DNA from: Promethearchaeota archaeon
GTDB taxonomy: Archaea; Asgardarchaeota; Lokiarchaeia; Sigynarchaeales; SOKP01
Direction: 5' to 3'
Assembly: GCA_019057775.1 (NCBI GenBank)
Contig: JAHLWT010000202.1
Location: 16,515-80,514 of the forward strand
Length of the DNA stretch: 64,000 nucleotides
This document shows positions 28,225-37,536 of this stretch, one piece after another (positions within the stretch are counted from its first letter, which is position 1; the number at the start of each line of letters is the position of its first letter). The translations under genes and the position numbers were made by a program. The notes under the pieces were generated by a model that was not told where the DNA came from, ran no database searches, and was given only the letters and a program-made list of their open reading frames with translations.

Positions 28225-29049
28225 TTGATTAAACTGTTAATCTTAGGTCCTACTGGTTCAATGGGAAGGTTAATTAGCAAAATGGCTTTAGAAGACGATG
28301 ATATAGAAGTTGTAGCTGCTTGTGATACAACGCAAATCAATGATGATCTTGGGTTTATTGTAGGCTCTCGTGATCCAAATAAAATTAGAATTTCTGATGT
28401 ACATAGTCTTCAAGGAGTAATCGATGATACTCAACCAGATGTAGTAGTGGATTTCACCTTAGCGAAGGCAACAGAAAAGAATTGTTTGCTGTGTGTTAAG
28501 AATGGTCTCAGATGTGTTATAGGCACAACAGCCTTATCTCAAGACTTTCTAACAAGATTTGAGGAACAAGTAAGAATACATGAAGTCCCTGGAGTTGTCT
28601 CACCAAATATGGCTACAGGCGTAAATATTTTTTTTAAGTTAGCCTCAATATTGACTAATTACTTAATTGACTGGGATATAGAGATACTAGAAACACACCA
28701 TCATAGAAAAGTTGATGCACCGAGTGGAACAGCGTTAAAAATTGGACAAATAATAAGTGATACTCTTAAAGCTGACTTTGAGGAAATTGCGAAATTTGGA
28801 CGCAGTAAAGGGCCAAATAAACGCCTAGTTGGAGCAAAAAATGAGATTGGAATTCATTCCATTCGAGCCGGAGATATTGTGGGTGACCATGTAGTACTGT
28901 ACGCAGGACCGGGAGAGAGAATAGAATTAAAACACCAAGCTCATAGTAGAGAATGTTTTGCTGAGGGTGCTATTAAAGCAATTAAATTCATTGCAAATGC
29001 TAAAGAAAATAAAATTTTCTCAACGAGTGAAGTTCTTGGACTGAATTAA
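28225..29049 (+). CDS. dapB: 4-hydroxy-tetrahydrodipicolinate reductase
   Basis: This NAD(P)H-dependent reductase makes tetrahydrodipicolinate, the second step of the diaminopimelate route. It has the N-terminal Rossmann motif LGPTGSMGRLI, the PDVVVDFTL strand, CVIGTTALSQ, the active-site segment ETHHHRKVDAPSGTALKIG and a C-terminal HQAHSRECFAEGAIKAIKF. The start is most likely the TTG at 28225 with GGAGG at 28211-28215 as ribosome binding site; an upstream TTG at 28210 overlaps that site. It is 16 bp after dapA and is surely co-transcribed. Confidence 0.93.
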   Translation: MIKLLILGPTGSMGRLISKMALEDDDIEVVAACDTTQINDDLGFIVGSRDPNKIRISDVHSLQGVIDDTQPDVVVDFTLAKATEKNCLLCVKNGLRCVIGTTALSQDFLTRFEEQVRIHEVPGVVSPNMATGVNIFFKLASILTNYLIDWDIEILETHHHRKVDAPSGTALKIGQIISDTLKADFEEIAKFGRSKGPNKRLVGAKNEIGIHSIRAGDIVGDHVVLYAGPGERIELKHQAHSRECFAEGAIKAIKFIANAKENKIFSTSEVLGLN

Positions 29050-29138
29050 GTTTTAAGTAAGATAAAATTATAAAAAAGATCAGTGCAGATCGGTATTATC
29101 ATTAATCTTCTAAGCCATAAGACTATTTTTAGATTTCA

Positions 29139-29210
29139 TTATGCCAACACTTCATCGAGAGTATTAAAGGGTATCCAAGCCTTAATTGTCCCACTTTCTA
29201 TAATTTTATC
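29139..29210 (-). pseudogene. Possible short gene remnant
   Basis: On the minus strand a 23-codon frame opens after TGA and reads IIESGTIKAWIPFNTLDEV before a stop. It looks protein-like but has no canonical start, and the surrounding 215-bp gap between dapB and lysA holds nothing else. It may be the tail of a lost gene or chance. Confidence 0.2.
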
Positions 29211-29264
29211 TCATATTAAAATAATAGAAACGAACTTTTAATTTTAATGTTAAATAAAAACTCA

Positions 29265-30578
29265 TCATTTTAAATGATCTGGAACTATTTGATTCTTTAT
29301 CAAATCTTCATAGGTTTCTTCATTACGGATTTTGTACACATTTCCATCATTTAATAAAATTTCAGCAGGTCTTGGTCTTGAATTATAAGGACTACTCATT
29401 GTAAAACCGTAAGCTCCAGTGTCTAATATAGCCAAAAATTCACCCTCATTCAATTCAACTAGCTCCCTTTCTTTACCAAGCACATCTCCAGACTCACAGA
29501 TGGGTCCAACTACATCATATTTTAAAGTTTTTCCCTCCTTTTTCTCTTTACAAGCAATTATATGGTGGTATGAACCATACATGGTTGGACGTATTAATGT
29601 GTTAAACCCCGCGTCTATTCCAGCAAACATTTTAAATCCATTATCTTTAATGGTATTAATTTGAGTTAAGATTACGCTTGACTCCGCAGTAATGTAACGT
29701 CCTGGCTCAAGATAAAGAAAAGGATTTCCAATATCTCCCTTTTCGACAGTGTTAATGAATCTATTAAGAACAATATCACTATATCTTTTTAAATCAAGTG
29801 GGTCTACTTCGGGATTGTAAGGTATTCCAATTCCTCCCCCGAAATCTACAAATTCAAATTGAATTCCTAAGGTTTCTGCCAACTTTTCTATTATTGATAA
29901 AAATTTTTCTGTTGGTTTTTCAAAATCAAGGGGATTAATGATGCCAGAGCCTATATGCTGATGAATTCCAAACCTTTTAAAGCCTAAATCTCGTGCATTT
30001 GAATAAGCTTTCACTATTTGGTTTTCTAAAATCCCAAATTTAATTTCTTTACCTGCTGTAATTGTATGGGAATGATGACCAGCACCAAATTCGGGATTAA
30101 ATCTAAACGAAATAATATCTTTTTCTGCACCGTTATTATCATAAATAGCTGATAATCGTTTTAATTGACTATAGCTATCTAAATTAATTAATATGCCATT
30201 ATCAACTGAATATTCAAAATCATCATTTGTAAACATGTTCCCGGTGTGAATAATTCGATCTGGAGGAACTCCTACTTTTAAGCAAGCATATATCTCTCCT
30301 GTTGAAGAACAATCAAAATTTGATCCTTCAGAAAGTAGGATTTTTAAAGTTGATAGATTAGTGTTAGATTTTACGGCAAAATATATCTTATTTTTCTTGT
30401 ATTTAGAGTTTAAAGTATTTTTTAAATCCTTATATCTCTTTCGTATTAATTGTTCATTTAAAATGTAAATTGGAGTGCCAAATTTTTCAGCGATTTCTAC
30501 TGTACTTAAATTTGCAAAATACAGAATTCCTTCTCTATATTCTAATTCTTTATTGCTCAACCAATCAATATACTTCAT
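29265..30578 (-). CDS. lysA: Diaminopimelate decarboxylase
   Basis: This PLP enzyme converts meso-diaminopimelate to lysine. It has the N-terminal alanine-racemase-like barrel with the Schiff-base Lys in IYFAVKSNTN, FDCSSTGEI, GIHQHIGSG, FVDFGGGIGIPY, and the C-terminal beta domain with GPICESGDVLGKER, where the Cys joins the dimer active site, and GAYGFTMSSPYNSRPRP. The length of 437 is normal. It is immediately downstream of dapF on the same strand (about 40 bp), forming a second lysine operon convergent with dapAB. Confidence 0.94.
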   Translation of the reverse strand: MKYIDWLSNKELEYREGILYFANLSTVEIAEKFGTPIYILNEQLIRKRYKDLKNTLNSKYKKNKIYFAVKSNTNLSTLKILLSEGSNFDCSSTGEIYACLKVGVPPDRIIHTGNMFTNDDFEYSVDNGILINLDSYSQLKRLSAIYDNNGAEKDIISFRFNPEFGAGHHSHTITAGKEIKFGILENQIVKAYSNARDLGFKRFGIHQHIGSGIINPLDFEKPTEKFLSIIEKLAETLGIQFEFVDFGGGIGIPYNPEVDPLDLKRYSDIVLNRFINTVEKGDIGNPFLYLEPGRYITAESSVILTQINTIKDNGFKMFAGIDAGFNTLIRPTMYGSYHHIIACKEKKEGKTLKYDVVGPICESGDVLGKERELVELNEGEFLAILDTGAYGFTMSSPYNSRPRPAEILLNDGNVYKIRNEETYEDLIKNQIVPDHLK

Positions 30579-30618
30579 AATTTTTCAAAATTCGGCTATT
30601 TAAGTATTGAATATTTCA

Positions 30619-31500
30619 TTAAATTTCAAGTCTCTCAATTATACCCTCAAAAACTTTTTCTATAGGACCTTCCATAAGAACAGTTTTGCCAGTATAAGTT
30701 ATAATTAAATCTCCTCCATCATTATGCACTACTATAGGTGTTTTTTCTTTAAAAATACCTAATATAGTACCTGCAACCACAGAAGCACAAGCCCCTGTAC
30801 CACATGATTTTGTGATTCCGACACTTCTTTCAAACACTCTTACAATACTTTCTTCTTCAGAAATAACTTTAACGAATTCGACGTTTACTTTATTTGGAAA
30901 GCGATGATGAGACTCTATTGCCGCACCATACATGTTTAATATATCGTCATTTAGGAGCTTCTCCGTAAATATAACTGCGTGTGGGTTTCCCATTGAAACT
31001 GCTGTTATTTTGAATATTTTATCTAAAATTACTATAGGTTCATTAACACATCGATCCACCGGACTATCTAACAAAACAGGAATTTCTTCACATTTCAGAA
31101 TCGGGGGGCCCATATCAATTTCCACACTATTAACTTTATCATCTACTATGCTAAGTTTCGCTACCAAGATTCCCTTGAGAGTTTCTATAGTTATCTCATT
31201 TTTTTTAACAATCTCTTTCTCATAAACATATTTTGAAAAGCATCTTATCCCATTCCCACACATCTCTGCTTCTAATCCGTCAACGTTAAATATCCTCATC
31301 TTTATATCAGCAGTGTCAGATTTACAAACAAAAATTAAACCATCTGCTCCAATCGAAAAATGGAATTCGCAGAGCTTGACAGCTAATTTTGATTTTTTCT
31401 CTTCTGGAATTATCCACTTAATATCGTTAATTATTATGTAATCATTGCCTAAACCGTGATATTTCCCAAAATCTAAATTTTCTAAGGCTAAACTACTCAT
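30619..31500 (-). CDS. dapF: Diaminopimelate epimerase
   Basis: This cofactor-free epimerase converts LL- to meso-diaminopimelate with two cysteines. Both active-site segments are intact: MCGNGIRCFSKYV near residue 80 and KSCGTGACASVVAG near 230. The N-terminal FGKYHGLGNDYIIIND and GNPHAVIF are also family hallmarks. At 293 residues it is complete. It precedes lysA in the same operon. No dapL, dapC/D/E or asd is in the window, so the middle of the pathway is encoded elsewhere. Confidence 0.94.
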   Translation of the reverse strand: MSSLALENLDFGKYHGLGNDYIIINDIKWIIPEEKKSKLAVKLCEFHFSIGADGLIFVCKSDTADIKMRIFNVDGLEAEMCGNGIRCFSKYVYEKEIVKKNEITIETLKGILVAKLSIVDDKVNSVEIDMGPPILKCEEIPVLLDSPVDRCVNEPIVILDKIFKITAVSMGNPHAVIFTEKLLNDDILNMYGAAIESHHRFPNKVNVEFVKVISEEESIVRVFERSVGITKSCGTGACASVVAGTILGIFKEKTPIVVHNDGGDLIITYTGKTVLMEGPIEKVFEGIIERLEI

Positions 31501-31590
31501 GATTCAATCAGCCAATTCCTATAAGATTTATATTTGAAATATGAAATCATTTAAATAAAATTTTAAAATAATTCTGATTTCATTAATGCA

Positions 31591-32106
31591 ATGAACTTCA
31601 AAAAGATAATTCTTCTTGGCTTATTATTTTTTCTAATGGCTCCGATTATTAGTGCCACAGCGTTTACGTATATTGATTATATAAAAGATGGTAATTACGT
31701 CTTTTTCCTAGTTGATATAGAAGAGGGTCACAGTATTGAAATCAATGTAAGTCACGAAGACAATGGAAATTTTACCCTTTTTATATTTGATCAGCGACCA
31801 ACTGAATCATTTGTAAAAAATGATAAAACTTTGAATACTGAAATATTTAGCAGTCCTAAGACAGTTGCGTATAATATTGATGATAATCCTTATCTTAACT
31901 TTACCGCTCAAGACACTTTAATACATTACATTGAAATCATCTTAGTTGGGGATGGGCCAGATACTTTTACTATTAGTTGTACTGAAGATTTAACGAGATA
32001 TTATTTGCCAATTATATCAAGTTTCAGGTTGGAGTATATAATGCTTACAATCTTCTTCGCAGTAGCTTTAATACTCATACTTAATAAAAAAAAAATAAGA
32101 AAATAA
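31591..32106 (+). CDS. Secreted or cell-surface protein with C-terminal membrane anchor
   Basis: This 171-residue protein has a signal peptide (FKKIILLGLLFFLMAPIISATA, about residues 3-24), an extracytoplasmic beta-rich domain of about 110 residues, and a C-terminal transmembrane segment (about 150-165) followed by KKKIRK. This is the type I topology common in archaeal surface proteins. The domain has no recognised family but resembles small beta sandwich domains (FFLVDIEEGHSIEINVSHED, GNFTLFIFDQ). The gene stands alone between dapF and the acyl-CoA synthetase. Confidence 0.65.
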   Translation: MNFKKIILLGLLFFLMAPIISATAFTYIDYIKDGNYVFFLVDIEEGHSIEINVSHEDNGNFTLFIFDQRPTESFVKNDKTLNTEIFSSPKTVAYNIDDNPYLNFTAQDTLIHYIEIILVGDGPDTFTISCTEDLTRYYLPIISSFRLEYIMLTIFFAVALILILNKKKIRK

Positions 32107-32226
32107 AACCATATTTTTATTATACATCTAAAAATATCTTCTTCTAAGACTTTTTTATGAATTGATTAAAAATTAATTGAGATTTATTTATAATACTTCG
32201 ATATTTATCATAGCTCGTGAATACAT

Positions 32227-33900
32227 ATGTATGAAAAAAAACCGTGGTTGAAGTTTTATGATAAACATGTTCCTGAACATATTGATTATCCTAAAACGAC
32301 AATGTACAATGCCCTAATTAAAACTTTTGAACAATATCCTCATTCAATAGCTTATGATTTTATGGGTAATGAAACGACTTATACACAACTAATTCAACAG
32401 ATTGATCAATGCGCAAGAGCTTTATCCAATTTAGGTCTGAAAAAGGGAGAGATAATGACAATTTCAATGCCAACATCTCCTCAAGGTATAATTTGTTTTT
32501 ATGCAATTAATAAGATCGGAGCCATTGCAAGCATGATCCATCCTTTAAGTCCTCCCAAACAAATCGAATTCTTCATAAATTTGAGTAATAGCACTTTCGC
32601 ATTAACAATTGACAGAGTTTATCCTAATTTTGATGAAATCATGGAAAAAACACCTCTAAAATCACTAATCCTAACAAAATTTGGACAAGATACGGTTGAT
32701 GTCCCTGATAATCCTAAATTAGTCTGGTGGAAGGATATTATGGCTAATCAATATTCAGAAATAACAGATTCAGGGATGACTCATGATGAGATGGCAGTTA
32801 TTTTATATTCTGGAGGAACTACTGGAGTCCCAAAAGGAATCATGCTCTCAAATTACAATTTTATATGTGAAGGAACTCAGGTTGCTACTTGGATGGATTT
32901 ATCTGATAAAGATTCAGCACTTGCACTTTTGCCAATATTTCATGGGTTTGGCCTTGGAGTGTGCGTTAATGCGATTTTTATGGGAGGAGGAAAGAGTATT
33001 TTAGTGCCATCATTTACTCCCGATCAGGTAGCAGATTTAATTAGAGTAAAAAAACCCAATTTGATCTTTGGAGTTCCCACATTATATGAAGCCCTTAATA
33101 GAAATCCAAGTTTTCAAAACACTAACCTGAGTTTCTTAAAAGTAGCTTTTTGTGGAGCGGATACATTACCGCGCACTACGAAAGAAAAGTTTGAAGAAAT
33201 ATGTAGCAAAAATGGATCAAACGTTCAACTACGTGAAGGATATGGATTAACAGAGGCAGTTACAGGAATTTGTGCTATGCCCCTAGGAGAATATAGAGAA
33301 GGAAGTATTGGGATTCCATTTCCGGATATGATGATGAAGATTGTCGAACTCGACACCATGAAAGAAGCTCCAATAGGGCAAGAAGGTGAACTATGCATAA
33401 GTGGTCCTGCGGTGATGATGGGGTACTTAAACAAACCAACCGAAACTGCAGAAACGCTAAAAACACATGAGGATGGAAAAATCTGGCTCCATACTGGAGA
33501 CATCGCTACGATGGATAAAGATGGATTCTTCTATTTCAAACTTAGGTTAAAAAGAATGATAAAATCTTCAGGCTTTAATGTCTATCCTGCTCAAGTGGAA
33601 GACATTCTTTATAAACACCCTGATGTACTTGAAGTATGCGTTATAGGCGTACCAGATGAAAAACAAATCCAAAGTGTTAAAGCATATGTAGTTTTAAAAG
33701 AACCTGAAAAAGAAAGTATAGGATTGGAAAAAGAATTGATTAACTTCTGTACCGAAAATTTAATTAAATGGAGTTGTCCGCGAAATATTGAGTTTACTAA
33801 ACAATTGCCAAAAACTTTAGTGGGAAAAATAGATTTCAAGCAATTAGAAGCCCAAGAAAAAGTAAGATTAAAGTCAGCCGGAAAATATTATGGTAAATAA
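32227..33900 (+). CDS. AMP-forming acyl-CoA synthetase (ANL superfamily)
   Basis: This 557-residue enzyme should activate a carboxylic acid to acyl-AMP and then acyl-CoA. The phosphate-binding loop is ILYSGGTTGVPKGIML, followed by the A5 motif YGLTEAV, the A7/A8 hinge TGDIATMDKDGFFYF and KLRLKRMIKSSGFNVYPAQVED, and the catalytic Lys in PKTLVGKIDFKQL. All key motifs are intact. The substrate cannot be fixed from sequence; medium- to long-chain fatty or aromatic acids are plausible. An acyl-CoA dehydrogenase elsewhere in the window (48434) suggests a fatty acid metabolism link. Confidence 0.9.
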   Translation: MYEKKPWLKFYDKHVPEHIDYPKTTMYNALIKTFEQYPHSIAYDFMGNETTYTQLIQQIDQCARALSNLGLKKGEIMTISMPTSPQGIICFYAINKIGAIASMIHPLSPPKQIEFFINLSNSTFALTIDRVYPNFDEIMEKTPLKSLILTKFGQDTVDVPDNPKLVWWKDIMANQYSEITDSGMTHDEMAVILYSGGTTGVPKGIMLSNYNFICEGTQVATWMDLSDKDSALALLPIFHGFGLGVCVNAIFMGGGKSILVPSFTPDQVADLIRVKKPNLIFGVPTLYEALNRNPSFQNTNLSFLKVAFCGADTLPRTTKEKFEEICSKNGSNVQLREGYGLTEAVTGICAMPLGEYREGSIGIPFPDMMMKIVELDTMKEAPIGQEGELCISGPAVMMGYLNKPTETAETLKTHEDGKIWLHTGDIATMDKDGFFYFKLRLKRMIKSSGFNVYPAQVEDILYKHPDVLEVCVIGVPDEKQIQSVKAYVVLKEPEKESIGLEKELINFCTENLIKWSCPRNIEFTKQLPKTLVGKIDFKQLEAQEKVRLKSAGKYYGK

Positions 33901-34112
33901 TTTCTTTTATAATCGACTATTTAACTGCTTTAGAACTTAAGGTATGTAAAGCATCCAGAATCCCCATTCATAGGGATTTGAAGATTATCAAAATCCTACA
34001 TGAAATGACTGAATTCGTCGCAACCCCCTTTTAAATAAACTTAAATTCAAGTCTACAATTGTCTATTTATTGATTTCAAAAAAAAAAATAAAAATAAAAA
34101 AGTGATAGAAAA

Positions 34113-35306
34113 ATTTCCTTTGAAGAAATAAGTAAAAAACTTGCAAAATTCATGAAGGATACTGAAGAAATTGAACTCGTTGACGTGGATTTAGTTGCTG
34201 AATATCTTGAATTTCAAATGTTACCAGGTCTCGTTCAAGCTGCCGCTCAAGCAGTATTACCTGGAGTCCCCGGGAAAGCAGAATGGACACCTGCCAAATT
34301 TTCGCTTGATCTAGAATACCCCGGGAAAATTGAGACTATTGAATTCATTCGCTCAAATGGCAAAAAAGCGACTATTGGCGGAGAAGTTGTCCCTCCATTT
34401 TATAATTTTTTAGGGCTTACTAAAAGAAATCCTAATCCCCCCTTGGTAACCTATGATGTTTTTGATATGGGGGCTAAAATGATGCTACCTAAACCAATAA
34501 AACAAGAATATGGCGAAGTTTTAGGTGATCCCGCTGAATGGGCGAAATTAGCTGTTGATAAATTCGGTGCTGAATGCATTACTTTTCATTCTCTAGAAAT
34601 CGATCCGGCAATGGGAGACGCACCAGTTTCACAATCAAGAAAATATCTCGAAGATATTTTACAAGCGGTTGATGTTCCTGTTATAATTGGATGTTCAGGG
34701 AATAAGAAAAAAGATATTGAGTTATTTGAAGTTACTGCCGCAGCAACGGAAAGCGAAGTATTAATGCTATCAGCGGCAGATAAGGCAACTTGGGAAGAAG
34801 TTATTCCTCTCGCAGTGAAATATGATCACAATTGTCTCCTCTGGACTAGCTTAGATTTAAACAATCAAATCAAAATGAATAAAGATGCATTAGAGCTTGG
34901 ACTTCCCCCAAACCGAATTGTCATGGACCCAACTTGTGCGACACTCGGGTACGGGATGGAGTACAGTTTCAGTATTTATCAACGAATGCGTGTTGCTGGC
35001 TTGTTAGGTGAGACTGATCTAGCTTACCCGATTAGTGGTGGGACTACAAATGCGTGGGGTGCGAGAGAAGCCTGGATGAGTGAGAAAAAAGCACCTGAAT
35101 GGGGATTACGTAAATATCGAGGACCAATTTGGGAGATTCTAAATGCATTAGCCTTATGCACTGTAGGGATTGATTTATGTATGATGTTTCATCCGGTTGC
35201 GGCTAAACACTTGAAAGACATAACCGGTCAATTCTATGAAGCAGTACCCAAGGAATTAGATGATAAAGGCTATTATGATTGGGTTTCCGCGAATTTGAAA
35301 CGTTAA
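34113..35306 (+). CDS. cdhD: CO dehydrogenase/acetyl-CoA synthase delta subunit (corrinoid protein)
   Basis: This is the TIM-barrel subunit that carries the methyl group to acetyl-CoA synthase in the Wood-Ljungdahl pathway. It shows KKATIGGEVVPPFYNFLG, DPAEWAKLAVDKFGAE, VPVIIGCSGN, LDLNNQIKMN, the DPTCATLGYGMEYSFS segment and MFHPVAAKHLKDI, all matching CdhD/AcsD proteins. The first ATG is 34152, but protein-like sequence ISFEEISKKLAKF continues upstream to in-frame ATT at 34113, with GTGAT (34102-34106) as a ribosome binding site; the N-terminal part resembles methanogen CdhD. The other cdh genes are not in the window, so this copy is detached from the usual operon. MtrH was considered and rejected because of the GLGYG-like motif. 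Confidence 0.85.
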   Translation: MSFEEISKKLAKFMKDTEEIELVDVDLVAEYLEFQMLPGLVQAAAQAVLPGVPGKAEWTPAKFSLDLEYPGKIETIEFIRSNGKKATIGGEVVPPFYNFLGLTKRNPNPPLVTYDVFDMGAKMMLPKPIKQEYGEVLGDPAEWAKLAVDKFGAECITFHSLEIDPAMGDAPVSQSRKYLEDILQAVDVPVIIGCSGNKKKDIELFEVTAAATESEVLMLSAADKATWEEVIPLAVKYDHNCLLWTSLDLNNQIKMNKDALELGLPPNRIVMDPTCATLGYGMEYSFSIYQRMRVAGLLGETDLAYPISGGTTNAWGAREAWMSEKKAPEWGLRKYRGPIWEILNALALCTVGIDLCMMFHPVAAKHLKDITGQFYEAVPKELDDKGYYDWVSANLKR

Positions 35307-35309
35307 ATA

Positions 35310-35339
35310 TTTTTTTATTATTTTCTTTCCTTTTTTTTT
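35310..35339 (+). terminator. Poly-T terminator after cdhD
   Basis: Two T runs, 7 bases at 35310-35316 and 9 bases at 35331-35339, follow the cdhD stop codon within 35 bp. Tandem T runs are a strong archaeal terminator signal. Confidence 0.55.
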
Positions 35340-35507
35340 AAAATCAGACTAAAAAGTATCGGCAAAACAAAACTAATCATACTTTAATCTTGCTTTTTAG
35401 AAATTTATAAGGAAGATAGAAGTCGGAAAAAAAGATATCATCAAAAAACCCGATAAAAACCTTAAAGATTATAATGGTTTAAAGAAATCAAAACCATTAT
35501 AGATAAT

Positions 35508-35831
35508 TTAATCACTTTCAATACTTTTCCACGATTCCACAATCAGTTGATATTCAGAAAAATCATCATGAATTTTAGATCTTGGATCCTTTGATTTACC
35601 CTCAACCTTAATAACTTCACCTGTTAATTCTATTTTCCCTTTTCTCGAGAGGGGCTCTTTTGAATATACAACAATTTGGTAGTTACCATCTAAATCGAAA
35701 TAATCCATATTATTATGAGAATTTACTATTGTAGTCATATGTTGCCAAATCTCTACAGCCACTCTTCCCTTAATCTTCACTATTTTTCCAACATTATTTT
35801 CAAAATCTTGCCACTTAACTTCGTTTACCAT
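35508..35831 (-). CDS. Small OB-fold-like protein of unknown function
   Basis: This 107-residue protein alternates short beta strands: VGKIVKIKGRVAVEIW, YFDLDGNYQIVVYS, RKGKIELTGEVIKVEG, YQLIVESWKSI. That five-strand pattern, with KIKGRV and ELTGEV as strand starts, suggests an OB fold that may bind nucleic acid or a ligand. No specific family is recognised. It is monocistronic and divergent from the amidotransferase gene. Confidence 0.55.
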   Translation of the reverse strand: MVNEVKWQDFENNVGKIVKIKGRVAVEIWQHMTTIVNSHNNMDYFDLDGNYQIVVYSKEPLSRKGKIELTGEVIKVEGKSKDPRSKIHDDFSEYQLIVESWKSIESD

Positions 35832-35943
35832 GATAAACTCTTAATTTGAATTCTATAATTAATAAATAGAAATACGAAAGCTATAATTCTTTTTACTACT
35901 CCTCAACTAAAATATTCACTTCTTTCTGAACAACCTTGGAAAA

Positions 35944-36660
35944 TTGACAAATAAAACCACAAACAAGAATAATAACAAAGTAATAGCTCTCATTGATAAT
36001 TTTTCCATTAATTTTCTTACAGACCGGATAGAAAGAATCAAAAATATCGTTCAAGATAATTTCGAGAATGTCGAACTAAAAATAATACATTACTCTAAAT
36101 TAGATCATGGAGAGTTAGAAGGGATTTCAGGCTATATACTATCAGGTTCTGATTCAAACGTATCTGAGTTTTCATCTAATAATAATCTTAAAGAGGAATA
36201 CCAAGAGGTTGTTAAATTAATTCAGATGGAGAATCAGCTGCCAATTTTTTCAATTTGTTTTGGGCATCAATTGACAGCATATGCGTTTGGTGGAAAAGTG
36301 CTACGAATGAGTGGTACATACAAAGGAAGTAGAAATATTTCTGTCTCGCTTGACAAGATAGATGAGATAATACCTTATACTGAGATATTAGTGAATATCC
36401 AACATTTGGATTATGTCAAACCTAATGATCCTAATATCCAAAAAGAATTTAATATTACGTCGGTAAAAGAAATAGATGGTTATGAGATTATACAGTATAT
36501 GCAGCATGTTAGAAGACCGATCTTTTCGGTTCAGTTTCATCCGGAAACTCATCTTACTTATGAGAAATTCGCTGATAAAAGCGATAAACAAAAACTAGCA
36601 AAAGTAGTAAAGGTAGGCGAGGAAATCATTAAGAACTTTATTTATTTTTGTATAAGTTAA
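35944..36660 (+). CDS. Class I glutamine amidotransferase-like protein
   Basis: This 238-residue protein has the triad of class I amidotransferases: nucleophile Cys in FSICFGHQLTAY, and His-Glu in VQFHPETHL. LSGSDSNVSEF is the oxyanion-side GG-like segment. The fold is close to GuaA-type domains, but no synthetase domain is attached, so it is a stand-alone glutaminase or gamma-glutamyl hydrolase-like enzyme. The start is TTG at 35944 with a polar 12-residue lead; the core begins at KVIALIDNF. No adjacent acceptor subunit suggests a substrate. Confidence 0.8.
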   Translation: MTNKTTNKNNNKVIALIDNFSINFLTDRIERIKNIVQDNFENVELKIIHYSKLDHGELEGISGYILSGSDSNVSEFSSNNNLKEEYQEVVKLIQMENQLPIFSICFGHQLTAYAFGGKVLRMSGTYKGSRNISVSLDKIDEIIPYTEILVNIQHLDYVKPNDPNIQKEFNITSVKEIDGYEIIQYMQHVRRPIFSVQFHPETHLTYEKFADKSDKQKLAKVVKVGEEIIKNFIYFCIS

Positions 36661-36734
36661 ATTGTTTTAATAATAAAAAGGTTAAATAATTAAGAGAGTA
36701 AAAGAGTATTATAATCCGTTTGACGTGTATCTGG

Positions 36735-36962
36735 TTACGCCTTCTCAATCTTCAAATAGAAATTTTCTCCTTCTGTTTTGTATTCTAAAATTTTATCCTC
36801 GGTACGTCCTACATAACGATGGATATTCTCTCCAGCTTCTGCAAAGTCTCCACTGACTTCAAGAATATCTCCACTTTTCATCTCCAGTAATATTCTTTTT
36901 GTTTTTGCTACTGGCATGGGACAAACAAGTCCGGTACAGTCTAATTTATTTGATATTGTCAT
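36735..36962 (-). CDS. tusA: TusA-family sulfur carrier protein
   Basis: This 75-residue protein contains the hallmark CTGLVCPMPVAKTKRILLEM, in which Cys in CPMP carries a persulfide. The following ILEVSGDFAEAGENIHRY is the second conserved segment. Together with the DsrE-like gene 24 bp upstream on the same strand it forms a sulfur-relay pair, used for tRNA thiolation, cofactor sulfuration or sulfur oxidation in other archaea. The final target is not encoded here. Confidence 0.9.
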   Translation of the reverse strand: MTISNKLDCTGLVCPMPVAKTKRILLEMKSGDILEVSGDFAEAGENIHRYVGRTEDKILEYKTEGENFYLKIEKA

Positions 36963-36986
36963 TTTTTAGATTAACCCCTTCTCTAT

Positions 36987-37346
36987 TTAACTAAATAAGA
37001 CGTTATCAGCTTCTTGACACATTTCAACAAAAGTATTCATCGTAGTTTTATTAATTCCCTCAACGAATTCATCTTCAGACAAACCACGTGCTTTCATGCA
37101 TACACCACACGCTTTTACATTGGCTCCTTCTTTGATCACATCTTCCATCCATTTCCCAACATTATCATAATATGCAGGGTCTTGATCTTTCTTTCCTACA
37201 AAAATGCCATCCTCAACTAGAAAGATATTAATCTTATGCCCTTCTAATAATGCAGCTAACGCAAACCTTAACATCGTGTAGGGTCTTTCAGATTTGTAGG
37301 CCGCATCAGCGATAACAATTGTAAATGTTTTTTTCTTTTCACTCAT
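36987..37346 (-). CDS. DsrE-family sulfur relay protein
   Basis: This is a DsrE/DsrF-fold protein with the conserved parts KTFTIVIADAAY, RFALAALLEGHKINIFLVEDG and VKACGVCMKARGLSEDEF, where the C-G-V-C cysteines probably carry sulfur. I chose the ATG at 37346 (MSEKKKTF) because it begins just before the first strand and has an AAAGGA site upstream. The longer frame to 37439 adds a Lys-rich region that looks untranslated. It precedes tusA in the same operon; a LysR-type gene is divergent. Confidence 0.85.
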   Translation of the reverse strand: MSEKKKTFTIVIADAAYKSERPYTMLRFALAALLEGHKINIFLVEDGIFVGKKDQDPAYYDNVGKWMEDVIKEGANVKACGVCMKARGLSEDEFVEGINKTTMNTFVEMCQEADNVLFS

Positions 37347-37536
37347 TTTATCCTTTTCTTTCCTATTTATATTTAGAATAAAGCTTTTAATAATGGAAAA
37401 AAAAGAAGATTTATTAATTTTTTCGTGATGAATTATCAAAAAAATCGATAAATAGATATATTGTAGTAATTCCTTATTATAATAATATTATAATAATAAA
37501 TTATTATCCTAAATTGAAATTAAGGTGTTATGAACA

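Noticed and set aside
34152..35306. MtrH-type methyltransferase as identity
   Set aside because: The LGYGMEYSFS segment, the KATIGGE strand and the HPVAAKHLKD end fit CdhD/AcsD better.
37440..37536. AT-rich repeats near the LysR start as a repeat element
   Set aside because: Simple AT-rich dyads are expected at this base composition; kept only as a possible regulator site in the LysR entry.
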